A DNA stretch of 64,000 nt from Blepharisma japonicum (lineage: Eukaryota > Ciliophora > Heterotrichea > Heterotrichida > Blepharismidae): NCBI GenBank assembly GCA_949751835.1, contig CATKHK010000013.1, forward strand, positions 526,848 to 590,847. Reading direction: 5' to 3'. Each line of letters starts with the position of its first letter. Position 1 is the first letter of the stretch. The notes under the pieces are model-generated. The model saw nothing but the letters and a program-made list of their open reading frames with translations, was not told the DNA's origin and did no database searches. Made by a program: the position numbers and the translations under genes. Below are positions 11,909 through 21,878 of this stretch, piece by piece.

Positions 11909-12012
11909 ATTTTATTTAAATATAAACATTTCCCTATTCGACTTATCAAAGTTATTAAAAAAATATTCAACCTTAAAATAATATTTTATGTTAAATATTT
12001 TTATTAAATTAA

Positions 12013-13461
12013 ATGTCTCTATTACAAATCGATCTTGAAGGATCATCAGAAGAAGATTTTTTAAAGTATACTCAGCAGTTAGCAACTCCTTCATCAGGCT
12101 CTCAAAGAGTCATTAATTATTTCCCTTCGGGGTCAATTAATTCTCATTTTTATTCATTAGATGATACAGATGAAGAATTTGAATTAGCGAACACTCCAAA
12201 AATCACGCAGGAAGAAGAAGGATCAGCTGTTTTAACTTACGAAAATTTTATAGAATACGAAGCATCGACACCAAAAGCTCCAGTTTACTCAATGAGTAAT
12301 TCAGTGAATTGTCAAGAAGGCTCAGCAACAGATAGATTTTATGAAGAAAAATCAATAAAAGAAGATGCAAATATCTTAGAAATTCAAAATCTTAATGTGA
12401 AATCTGAAAACTCTCAAATTATTGAAAAATTTTCAAACAGCAAAACTAAAGAACTTGAAGATGAAATTCAAAATTGGAAAACGGAATGTGAAAGATATGA
12501 AAAACAAAACCAGCAGCTTAGGTCTGAAATTCAGCTTATCACTAATGACTTTCTTGAAATGGAATTATCTTTAAAACAAACTAAGCAAGACTCACAAAAA
12601 CTTTTAGAAAAACAAAAAACTTACGATGAAGAAATTTTAAAAATTTATGATATAGTAGAAGACATCAGCCAAGAAGATGGAATACCTCGAACAAATAAGA
12701 TAAGTAAAGCAGATGGCCACCTCTATAATCATATTGCTAGTAAACTTGAAATTCTAAGATCAAGAATGCATAGATACCGAGCAAGAAACGAAAATCTTCA
12801 AAATGAAATTGAAAGGCTGAACCTTGAAATTAATGAAAATAAAGATGATGGACTTAAAGATAAAATCATAGAAGATCTCCACAAAAAACTAAAAATTTCT
12901 GAAGAAATCAGAATGCAGAAATTTGAAACTGAAAAAGATTCTATGATTTCTGAGTTAACAGTAAGATTAGAAAATAAGGACAAATTAATCTCACAATTAG
13001 AAAATCAAGTACAGCTACTAAAGCTAGGGAAAGATAGAAGTCATTCAAGTAGGCAGTCATTTACAACTGATGGCTCTTTAACCGCGAGACAAGCTGGGAC
13101 TTTTGATTCAGATACTGACCAAATAACTAGAAGGCCAGATTCAAGTAATCAAAAACCTTATGAGCATTTTAATTATAATGATGTTTTAAAGGATTTAAGG
13201 GAAATTACATCAAGAGCTTCGAAAGCACTTGACCAAAGAAATAGCATTAGGAATTCTCATAATGTAGGAAAGCCTAGTCAGCATCATAGTAGCTCTCCCT
13301 TTATTATGAAAAGTAAAGAAACAACTTCTAAAAATCAGCCGAGAAGAGCAAGAGAAGATGCTGCAAAAAAAACTAGCAATTATAATAAATATCAAGAATA
13401 TGAAGAATTAAAGCGGAAATATGGCGGAATTGCAAATATGAGTCCAATCCATAGAAGTTAA
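12013..13461 (+). CDS. Coiled-coil protein of unknown function
   Basis: 482 aa with no internal TGA. The N-terminal 120 aa are acidic. Residues about 135-340 form a long heptad-rich coiled coil, interrupted by a conserved-looking stretch ('SKLEILRSRMHRYRARNENL'). The C-terminus is Ser/Arg/Lys-rich. The layout suits a centrosomal, basal-body or cytoskeletal structural protein, but no family is recognised. Confidence 0.75.
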   Translation: MSLLQIDLEGSSEEDFLKYTQQLATPSSGSQRVINYFPSGSINSHFYSLDDTDEEFELANTPKITQEEEGSAVLTYENFIEYEASTPKAPVYSMSNSVNCQEGSATDRFYEEKSIKEDANILEIQNLNVKSENSQIIEKFSNSKTKELEDEIQNWKTECERYEKQNQQLRSEIQLITNDFLEMELSLKQTKQDSQKLLEKQKTYDEEILKIYDIVEDISQEDGIPRTNKISKADGHLYNHIASKLEILRSRMHRYRARNENLQNEIERLNLEINENKDDGLKDKIIEDLHKKLKISEEIRMQKFETEKDSMISELTVRLENKDKLISQLENQVQLLKLGKDRSHSSRQSFTTDGSLTARQAGTFDSDTDQITRRPDSSNQKPYEHFNYNDVLKDLREITSRASKALDQRNSIRNSHNVGKPSQHHSSSPFIMKSKETTSKNQPRRAREDAAKKTSNYNKYQEYEELKRKYGGIANMSPIHRS

Positions 13462-13528
13462 ATAATAATGGTTTAATAAGATTTCAAGAGATTTATTATA
13501 TTAAATCACTCTTGCAGCATTTACAACT

Positions 13529-15127
13529 TTAACTCTCAGAAAAATCATATGGTAATGCTTCTTCCATCTCACTGTCTTGAAAAACTTCATTTCCATGTTT
13601 TGGCCTCTTTGTTGGCTCCCCAAGGAGCTCATCCTCATCATAACTCAGTCTTTCCCTTTCAGTGTTTTTCATCATTTCATTGATTCCATCAAGCACACAT
13701 GATGGTGATTCTCCAAATGCATATCTTCTAGATCTGGGTGTTAAAAATGGAGATCGCGTTGGCGATCTTATATGCTGTCTGCTAGGGGATGGACAATAAG
13801 ATATCATCGGCAATGGCAAATTACATGCTAATGAGCTTGGAGGATTTAATGACGGGACTCTCGGTGACTGCTGAATTTTTTCACTATTTTTGCTTATAGC
13901 CAAAAGGCTTGATTTCATATGAGCTACATACACATTATTATAAAACTTGATGATATCTCCTGTATTAGTTAGCCCATCTATCCTTACATTTCTAAAAATT
14001 TTCCCAGGGTCATTATAGCAATCTGTGTATTTTGCAATCAAAGCATTAAAAGTGACATTTAAATTTTTAGCTTTACAAACCCCATATATTGTGCATATTA
14101 TTATTTGGTCCATATGTCTATTAATAAAAAGCTCAGTATTGTCGCTTAAGGCATTTTTCATAACATTTCAAATTTCTTCTTTCAGAGGTTCAGGAATTTC
14201 TAATAAATTTGATAAATCTGAAATTCTTAAGGCAGCATGTGACAGGACTCTTCTGCAAAACATCTGAATAGCTGGGTGAGTATTTTCTTCCTTGGTATTA
14301 AAATGCTGCTTTATTAGTGATAAGGCAGGGGAAGACTCAGCCCATGCCAGGTAGGAGATTGTACGAAGCTCAAGAGTTTTGAAATAGGTACGGAGAGCAG
14401 TAGGAATTTTGGGGTCAAATTCAAGAAAACTCTTCATTAGCTTCCATGAGTCAAATGCAGAAACTCTGCATAAGTCTAAAACTTGTTCATAATCAATTAC
14501 TGTTATATTGCTTACAAAAAGCACGGTTTCTAGGCAGCAAGATAGCAAAGCTCTATAGAAAGTTTCATTTTTCAATATATTTGTGAGTGGACCTTTGACC
14601 TCAGGTCGAATTTCTTGCTGTTTTTCTTCATTTCTTATGAGTTCAAGTAATACTTTGTGAAATAATTTTACTGTTAAGTCTGCTTTTAGATTTGTGTCTG
14701 GATTATTTATTTCATGGCTTTCTTCACTTCTAATGAAATGATCCATAAATAAAGCAGGAGCATGGATTTTTCCTGATTTTTTGGTGATTTCTTCTAGCTC
14801 AATCTTAAACTCTTCTAGTAAATTAGTTAAAAGGGAAAGAGCTTCGCAGCCAATTTTTTGCTTAATTTCTTGTGGAATCGAAGAATTTTCGTATGTTTCT
14901 AGATGGGAATTAATCCAAGTTTCTAGCTCAACTGAAGTTGAGTAAGGAGTCAAGGGTGGAAATGATTTGACAGAATATGGAGAGTTACTAACGATAGAAG
15001 GAAAATCGATTTCTTGTAGCTTAGAATTTACTGGTAGCTTGCTTCCATAGGAAGATCTTTGGTTTGATACTTCATAGTCAAGAGATAGCTCATCTTTTGG
15101 GTTTTTTTGAAAATCCAACATTTTCAT
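13529..15127 (-). CDS. Retinoblastoma-family pocket protein
   Basis: 532 aa cell-cycle repressor that would bind E2F-type factors. Pocket A is seen around 'ETFYRALLSCCLETVLFV' and pocket B around 'HMDQIIICTIYGVCKAKNL', which matches the B-box core of animal RB ('HLDQIMMCSMYGICKVKN'). The match continues through 'GDIIKFYNNVYVAHMKSSLL'. The C-terminus has many S/T-P sites ('SPTRSPFLTPRSR'), likely CDK targets, and a basic 'KRPKH' patch. It is shorter than human RB (928 aa), mainly because the N-terminal domain is lacking. One TGA joins the two pockets, giving Trp in 'EEIWNVM'. Confidence 0.9.
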
Positions 15128-15560
15128 TAGATAGCTTATATTTTTATATATGTCGTATCAATTATATCCTAAAATCAATTTGATTTCTACTTATATTTTT
15201 GAAATAATTCCATAATTATCTCAAGCTTCAGTTAATGCATGGGAATACTGATTGGCCTACATCTTTCATTGCCTTTTGAGAACTTTCCATAAATCTAGTT
15301 TGAATTCTAAGCCTTTAAATAATGCAAATAAGAGAATTGCATTGGTTTTATATTGTTTTTTGACTATCCCTAAAATTTTCCTGAATTGGAACCTTGAATG
15401 CAAAATCCTAGAGCCAACATCTACTTTTCAGTGAAATTCTCTAAAATGCAAATTTTCATAATGCTGTCCTCTGTTTAAAAAGTGTATAAATTTAAATATC
15501 TTCAAATATATTCTAAATTTGTGTTGCAGCTAAAGAGCTTAATTAATCTCTATTATATAA
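15128..15560. other. Spacer between divergent RB and RecQ4-like genes
   Basis: 433 nt shared upstream region. A minus-strand frame is open for 90 codons (about 15260-15529) with TGA as Trp but has no usable ATG, and a plus-strand frame from a TTG at 15252 overlaps it. Neither is called as a gene; decayed coding sequence is possible. Confidence 0.4.
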
Positions 15561-18105
15561 ATGTCTTTTATTCCAAGCACAAGCTTTTTTGATGTAAAAA
15601 TTTATTTAGTCTCCTGGAGATATTGAAAAACCGCAAGTCAACCAACCTAAAAAAATTGTAAAAAGACCTCCACCTACAAATAAGTTAAAATTTCTTACTG
15701 AAGCCAAAAGTGAGCCTATTATTCCTGATCAAAAAAATAGCGCGGTTCAATTCTATGAGTCATCAGTGTTAAAGCTTATGCAAAATGATGATGAAGAAGT
15801 AAAAGAGCCCGAAATTTTGCAACTTGATATGCCACTAATAGATGAAGAGATCAAGGATGAAACCTTTAATAAAGCACTTAACCAAAATTTCGCAGAAATC
15901 CCCAAAAAGGCTAAAGAAAAACTAAAGCAAAAGCCAAAATTTAAAGAAAACTTCGTGAAGTTAAATTTAAGCAAAGGGAAAAGTTTTTCTAAAATGGGAA
16001 AAACGAGATATGGAAAAAAGGGTAAAAATAAAGCATTATTTGATCCCACATCTTATGGAATGGAGCAAAGAAATATTGTCTCATATTCTGAAGGATTTAC
16101 AAACAAAGTAAGAACTGAGCATACAGATTGAACGGAAATCTTAAAAAATGAATTTGGGTTTAATGATTGGAGAGAAGGACAACTTGAGAGCATCCAAAAA
16201 TTGACAGAAGGCAATAATGTTTTGACAGTATTGCCTACTGGTGCTGGAAAAAGTTTAATTTATCAATTTTCCGCAAGAATTTTGTCAGGACTCACAATTG
16301 TAATAACGCCTCTTGTGTCGCTTATTACTGATCAAATTTTAAGGCTGCCAGCATGCTTATCAGGAGCTTGCATTCATGCTCAATTGCCACCTCAACTGCA
16401 ATTTAAAATCTACCAAGAAGCGAAAGAAGGGAAAATTGACATTCTTTATTTAACTCCAGAAAAATTTCTTTCAGATTGCTTTAAATTCCAAAATATTTCT
16501 TTATTTTGTATAGACGAAGCTCACTGTGTTTCACAGTTATCATTTTCATCCAGACTTTCCTATCTACTAATTCCTAAATCCACAAATTCTTTAAGAATTC
16601 TTGCACTAACAGCTACTGCACACAAAGATACTTGTAAAGACATATCAGAAATTTTACACATTACAGAGGTAATTTCTTATGGCTTCCCATTGCGTAAAAA
16701 TATTGAAATAAAAATTTCTAGAGATCCTGACATTATTACAGCAATTGGAAGACTAATTAAAACTGACGAATTCAGAAGAGGAAGTATAATCATATATTCT
16801 CCATTTCAATATCTAACAGACAGTGTCGCTCAATGGCTTAAAAGCAAAGGAGAATCGGCTGCAAGCTTTCATGGAGGAATACCAGACTATAAAAAAGAAA
16901 AAATTCAAGAAAATTTCATGACAGGAAAAATTAGAATCCTAGTGGCTACTGTTTCATTTGGGATGGGAATTGATAAAGCTAATGTAAAAGGGGTTATCCA
17001 TATGTATTTACCTAAAACCCTAGAACATTTAGTGCAGGAAACTGGAAGAGCAGGAAGAGATGGCGAAATCTCATATGCCCACATTATATTGAATGAAAGA
17101 GATATGCATCAATTGCGATCATTAGGCTACACAAATCATATAACAAAACGACACATAATCCAGCTAGTGAAATCTATAAATCGCAATGGATTCAAAAGGA
17201 AAAGAGGTGACAATGATGTTTTATCAAAAGATCCATCCATAATAAAACTGCAAGAAACATGCGAAGACATGGGCTTAGAAAAAGATACTCTTTCTTCTTT
17301 ACTATTGGAGCTCGAAAAAAGAGATGTGTTAGCTTTAAATCCTTTAACATATACAGCTGTTCAAATCCGATTTCATAAATCACAACCTGATCAATTAGCA
17401 GAAAAATATTCTATCATAAGCCATGTTCTTGCAAAATCCAAAAACTACGCAGGAGTAAGAAAACTTTATATTCCTGATATAACAGAAGGCATAGGATTGT
17501 CTGTACAAGATATTATTCAAGTGCTAAGAAGGCTTGCAGCCACAGGAGAAATTTCATGTGAATTCTCTGATGAAGCTTTTATTCTAGAGCCAAAAAATGT
17601 CCCAGAAGAATTCGAGCTACTTAAACTAGCAAAAGACGTGGAGGCATATTTTTCACGAATAGAAGAGGTTTATAGAGAAAAAATTGAAACATGTTATAGT
17701 GTTTTAAATAAATTCGCAGCAGATTCTTATGCTTCCAGCAAAAATTGCAATGAAGAACTTGGGAATTATATTAATACTTATATGAATGGCAACGTTAAAG
17801 AAATGCTCCCTGAGCAAAGGCTGCCTTTGGATATTGATATGGATATTCACGCGGTAGTAGGAAACTTTGATGGCATCCCAGATACAAAAGATATAGTTTG
17901 TGTGATGCAAGGAATTAATTCAAGGAGAACGCCTTCTACAAGATGGAAAGACCACCATATGTGGGGAAGATATATGAAATATCCATTTAATCTAGTATAC
18001 GAAGCAGTTAATGAATTTCTTCTTGATGAAATTGAAAGTAAAATCGAATATCGAGTGAAAAAACAGAAAGAAGAAACAGGTGAAATTATTGAACAAGATA
18101 ATTAA
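15561..18105 (+). CDS. RecQ-family DNA helicase, RecQ4-like
   Basis: 842 aa, ATP-driven 3'-5' DNA unwinding in replication or repair. Exon 1 is only 33 nt; a 16-nt intron follows. The N-terminal 190 aa are basic. The helicase core shows Walker A (TGAGKS, about 221-226), motif II DEAH (about 313-316) with 'CIDEAHC', 'LTATAH', 'SFGMGIDKANV' and motif VI 'QETGRAGRDG'. Sequence around DEAH and the lack of an evident RQC/HRDC module point to RecQ4 rather than BLM or WRN. The aromatic-rich loop after DEAH is diverged (VSQLSFSSRLSYL, without the usual W). One TGA (16129) encodes Trp. Confidence 0.87.
15594..15609 (+). other. 16-nt intron in the RecQ4-like gene
   Basis: GTAAAAATTTATTTAG. Removing it joins 'MSFIPSTSFFD' to 'SPGDIEKP' in phase 0 and opens the frame leading into the helicase; without it there is no ATG for the long frame. 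Confidence 0.85.
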
Positions 18106-18269
18106 TCTCTTATCTGTATTAACTAATTCTGATGCTCTTTTTTAAGCACTTTAATGATAAATTATGCATTCATTCCAATATTTAAAATTAAATAGCATCT
18201 GCTAGAATTCTGGAACAAAGAAAAAATAATTAAAATAAATTTAGAAAGCCAAAATTAATGAAGATATTT

Positions 18270-19580
18270 TTAGAATATTGTCCCAGAGCAATGAACTCTT
18301 TTTGCACCTGCAAACCTTGGGTCATCGTCATCTTCTTCTTCATCTTTATAGTCAGAATGAATCTTTGTATCATTTTCAGTCACATGGTATTTTTCAAATT
18401 CGATCGTGGAGTGTTTTTCTACCCCAGGAGTGTCCTCAATTTCCATTAAATCACCAGGTAAAACAGTTCTTAATTGGTTAATTTGTGCAGGAGATAAAGA
18501 ACGTGGAGCTGGAAACTCAACTTCAAAGGTAATGAATAAGTTTCCGAACTTGAATGGAGTCCTCATAAGCGGCATTCCGAGATCTCTGACAGTCCTAACA
18601 TCTCCAGGCTTTATGATGTCTTGTGGCTCAGATTGAATCAATTTTTGTGTGCCATCTAAGTGTTTGATAAGGAATTTATAGCCTGTCAGTGCTTCTTTTA
18701 GTGAAATTTTCTGTAGCATAACCAAATCTGCCTTTTTTCTCTTAAAAAGCTCATGCTCCTTTTCTTCAACCACCACTATCAGATCTCCAGCTTGCATTCC
18801 TGGCTTTTCATCACTTTCACCCATAAATGAGTACTTATGGTGGTTTGGCACACCTTTATCAATAACAACCTCAATGATCTTCTTTTCCTGGAGAATCTGT
18901 TTTCCTTTGCAAGTTTTGCATCTGTTTTTGGCATCATATGTTTTCCCTGTGCCATTGCAGTTGTCGCAAGCTCCAGTACTTTGTGAGACAATTCCATGAC
19001 CAATTTGAGTCATTTTGGTAACAATGCCTCGACCTTTGCAATAACTGCAAGTCTTAGCATTGTGCCCACCTTCGCCATTGCAGGTTTGGCAGTTCCTGTC
19101 TCGGTTTATAGCAATTTTTCTGGAAGTTCCATTGTAAATATCTTCTAGACTGCATTTCAATGAGTAAGTTGCGTCTGGGCCACGCCTTGGGCCTTGCTCT
19201 CTTCTTTGTCCTCCACGACCTGCTAATAAGTCAAAAATGCTGGTTGCTTCACTTTCAGCGCCACTCATCCCTTGGTTGATGCCTTTTTCACCATATCGGT
19301 CATAGACTTTTCGTTTTTCAGGATCTGAAAGAATTTCTGCTGCATGTGTGATTTCTTGGAATTCTTTGGGATCTCCACCTTTGTCTGGGTGCTTGGTTTT
19401 GGCTAGTTGTCGGTAAGCTTTTTTGATATCGCTACATGATGTGTTCTTGTCGACTCCCAGTAATGTATAGAATCTTGTGTTATCAACTTCCTCTTCTTCA
19501 TGAGGACCCTGTGGGACTCCTCCACCGAAGAAATCGCCGAATGGAAATCCACCGCCGCCACCACTACTGAAGAAATGCAT
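18270..19580 (-). CDS. DnaJ/Hsp40 type A co-chaperone
   Basis: 436 aa, stimulates Hsp70 ATPase and delivers clients. J domain at about residues 36-100 with HPD ('TKHPDKGG'). The four zinc motifs are CQTCNGEG, CSYCKGRG, CDNCNGTG and CKTCKGKQ, the last imperfect. A C-terminal substrate-binding region follows. Unusually, a Gly/Phe-rich stretch (MHFFSSGGGGGFPFGDFFGG) precedes the J domain instead of following it. The C-terminus ends HCSGTIF, so the CaaX farnesyl box of Ydj1-like proteins is absent. No internal TGA. Confidence 0.95.
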   Translation of the reverse strand: MHFFSSGGGGGFPFGDFFGGGVPQGPHEEEEVDNTRFYTLLGVDKNTSCSDIKKAYRQLAKTKHPDKGGDPKEFQEITHAAEILSDPEKRKVYDRYGEKGINQGMSGAESEATSIFDLLAGRGGQRREQGPRRGPDATYSLKCSLEDIYNGTSRKIAINRDRNCQTCNGEGGHNAKTCSYCKGRGIVTKMTQIGHGIVSQSTGACDNCNGTGKTYDAKNRCKTCKGKQILQEKKIIEVVIDKGVPNHHKYSFMGESDEKPGMQAGDLIVVVEEKEHELFKRKKADLVMLQKISLKEALTGYKFLIKHLDGTQKLIQSEPQDIIKPGDVRTVRDLGMPLMRTPFKFGNLFITFEVEFPAPRSLSPAQINQLRTVLPGDLMEIEDTPGVEKHSTIEFEKYHVTENDTKIHSDYKDEEEDDDDPRFAGAKRVHCSGTIF

Positions 19581-19832
19581 TTAAAATATATTACAAAACA
19601 CATTCTCATAAGCTTATATAGGTGATTCTAGAAAGTTCCATTAATTTTAAGCCACTTATACAATAATCAATTTTTGATAGCTGAAGTTTATAATAATTTA
19701 CCTTTTACCTATGATATTTATAATTTTACTCAGTTGATTTCTGTATTATTCGGATAAAGATGTTTATTTGCTTAATTTTATAACTCCACATATGAGATAA
19801 AGAGCTTATTATTCTTTTCCATATAAAGCTTA

Positions 19833-20207
19833 TTACTCAAATCTTAACGAATGAATACTCACGAAATCATTCCACCCACTAGCAATCACAAATTTCACAT
19901 ACTGAAAAACCTTGGTGCTATTGATCTCTACAGTTTCTCTCTGCAGATCTCTCGAATCCCCTATTTCAGTTTCCCCGATTTTTACGAAGTTGCCTAGATG
20001 TGGGCCTTCGCTTCCTTCAACTACAATCTGCCGCACTTTTGTTGATACAAATCTGATACTTCTGAGAGATTTGGCTGGGGTCAGCTGAATTAAAATTTCT
20101 TGAGGATAAACTCCTGTGCTCATCCAGAACTCTCGGGTAGGCTGAGAGAGGATATTATCAGCTGGAAACTGCTCATCATAAGAGGTTGCCATAAGAACTC
20201 GTGCCAT
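19833..20207 (-). CDS. IFT25: Intraflagellar transport protein 25
   Basis: 124 aa, subunit of the IFT-B train (partner of IFT27) that carries cargo in cilia. The sequence 'MATSYDEQFPADNIL...EFWMSTGVYPQEILI' aligns with the discoidin-like fold of HSPB11/IFT25 ('LATSSDEKHPPENII...TFWTTTGMFPQEFII'), as does 'FVSIHSLRFE' with 'FASVHSVSAE' at the end. Start and stop are clear. Divergent from the BPI-like gene with 103 nt between start codons. No TGA codon needed. Confidence 0.9.
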   Translation of the reverse strand: MARVLMATSYDEQFPADNILSQPTREFWMSTGVYPQEILIQLTPAKSLRSIRFVSTKVRQIVVEGSEGPHLGNFVKIGETEIGDSRDLQRETVEINSTKVFQYVKFVIASGWNDFVSIHSLRFE

Positions 20208-20310
20208 TTAATAAATTTATGAATTTAAATTGAATTCTTATAGTAGATGCGTGGTAAATATATGAAGACACAATGAGAAATAGCAAAAACAATGATTTGG
20301 CATAATAAAT

Positions 20311-21798
20311 ATGTCGAAGAATTGGGTTTTTGCTGTTGCGCTTATTTTTTTGATAGCAAAATGTTCGGCTGCCAACCCAGGAATGAAAATTTCTCGAAGT
20401 CTTGAAGACGCTTCTTCATTAGTAAGAGATTTGATACCTATTGCAGCAGAGTATATATCAGCAGAAAACTTAGGCAGTCTCAATTTCAACGGAGTTGATA
20501 ATGGCATAAATGTAGCTGTCACTGCTAAAAATATTGCCCTTACAAATTCCACAATTAATCCTTCCAATGTGAGTGTTATTATTGTGCAGCCAAACTGGTT
20601 TAATATCACTTTTTATAATTTCACAGGGGATTTGTCATTTCAGTACTCTGAATACAACACAAGTAAAAATATTAACAAAACAGGAACTGCTGATGCATTT
20701 TTCACTGGCGTTTTAATAATGGATGCAGAAATTCAAAACGATGAAGGAGTTCCTCAGCTTTATACTGACGTTATTACTCTCAGCATATATGAAATTACGT
20801 TTCAAGACTTGAGCTTCTCTGCAAACTTGACGACGCAGTTTACAACTCGTATTATCAATTTTTTACAGGCAAATACTGGGCTAGTTTTTCTTCAGGCATT
20901 TGAATCAAGAATAAATAGCTATACTCAGGGTCTCAACTGGTTCCCACAGGTGCCAGACTTGCCTATATATTTGAATAACTTGTGAATTGGAACACCAGTA
21001 ATTAGCTATAATCCAGCATATTCATGCATCAATAATTATGTTACTGCATGGTATAATGGAACATTTGTTACACAAAATGATAACTCAGCTAAGATGCCTT
21101 CTATAGCTCCAGCTATTGCTATGCCAGATCGTTATACTAATCCTAACGGAGTCGGGTCATCCCAGGTAATGATTTCTCAATATATGCTTCAATCATATTA
21201 TAATGCGATCACAACTAAATACGCATATCATTTCATTACAAAACTGCCTAATGGCTATCCTAATATATTAACTTCTACATCTGGGTATTATCCTGAGCTT
21301 TACCAAACATACGGTAATGTCCCTGTGAATCTAAACATTTCTACTGTAGGAGCTCCTATTGTTACAATAGTTCCAGAAATTGGTCTTTTGGTATCTGGGA
21401 CAGTAGATGTCCAGATTTTGATTTATAATTCCATGCTCAACCAATGGTCATATCCAGTCTATTTTAAAGCTAACTTATTATTTTTGGTGACTCTACAAGT
21501 GAAAAATGGAGTTGTTAAAGGATATGCCTACAACCAAAAAGTCACATCAATTTACAGTGTAAACTCTATAATTGGCCCAATCAATACTTATAACCTAAGA
21601 ATGCTGACAGCTGATCTTATGAAAAGTTTCATACAAAGCTACAATGGCGCTGTTTTCTTCCCAGTATTTACCCTTCCATACCCATCTGGTACGACGTTTG
21701 ATAATATTCATTTACGAATGGAATCTGGATATATGGTGATAGATTATGATGCAAGTTTACCGCTTCCAGTATTTCAGCTTCAAGGACTAAATTGCTAA
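20311..21798 (+). CDS. BPI/LBP/CETP-like secreted lipid-binding protein
   Basis: 495 aa. A hydrophobic signal peptide (MSKNWVFAVALIFLIAKCSA) is followed by two long beta-rich halves, as in the bactericidal/permeability-increasing protein fold that holds lipids in two hydrophobic tubes. Evidence is the start 'NPGMKISRSLEDASSLVRDL', the repeated amphipathic strands, many N-glycosylation sites and the length. One TGA (20983) gives Trp. Likely secreted or lysosomal; whether it binds bacterial lipids or transfers lipid is unknown. Confidence 0.75.
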
Positions 21799-21878
21799 AA
21801 GAATAATTATCATATTTTAGAATAGCCTGATAAGTTAGATATTTAATGCTTCTGATTATTATGGTTTCATATGTGTAT

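Noticed and set aside
15252-15434. Plus-strand frame in the same spacer
   Set aside because: Starts with TTG, hydrophobic/Cys composition without homology, overlaps the opposite open frame; likely chance.
15260-15529. 90-codon minus-strand open frame between the RB and RecQ4-like genes
   Set aside because: It has no ATG except at its last codon and no intron that would supply one, and it matches no protein I know. Kept only as possible decayed coding DNA.
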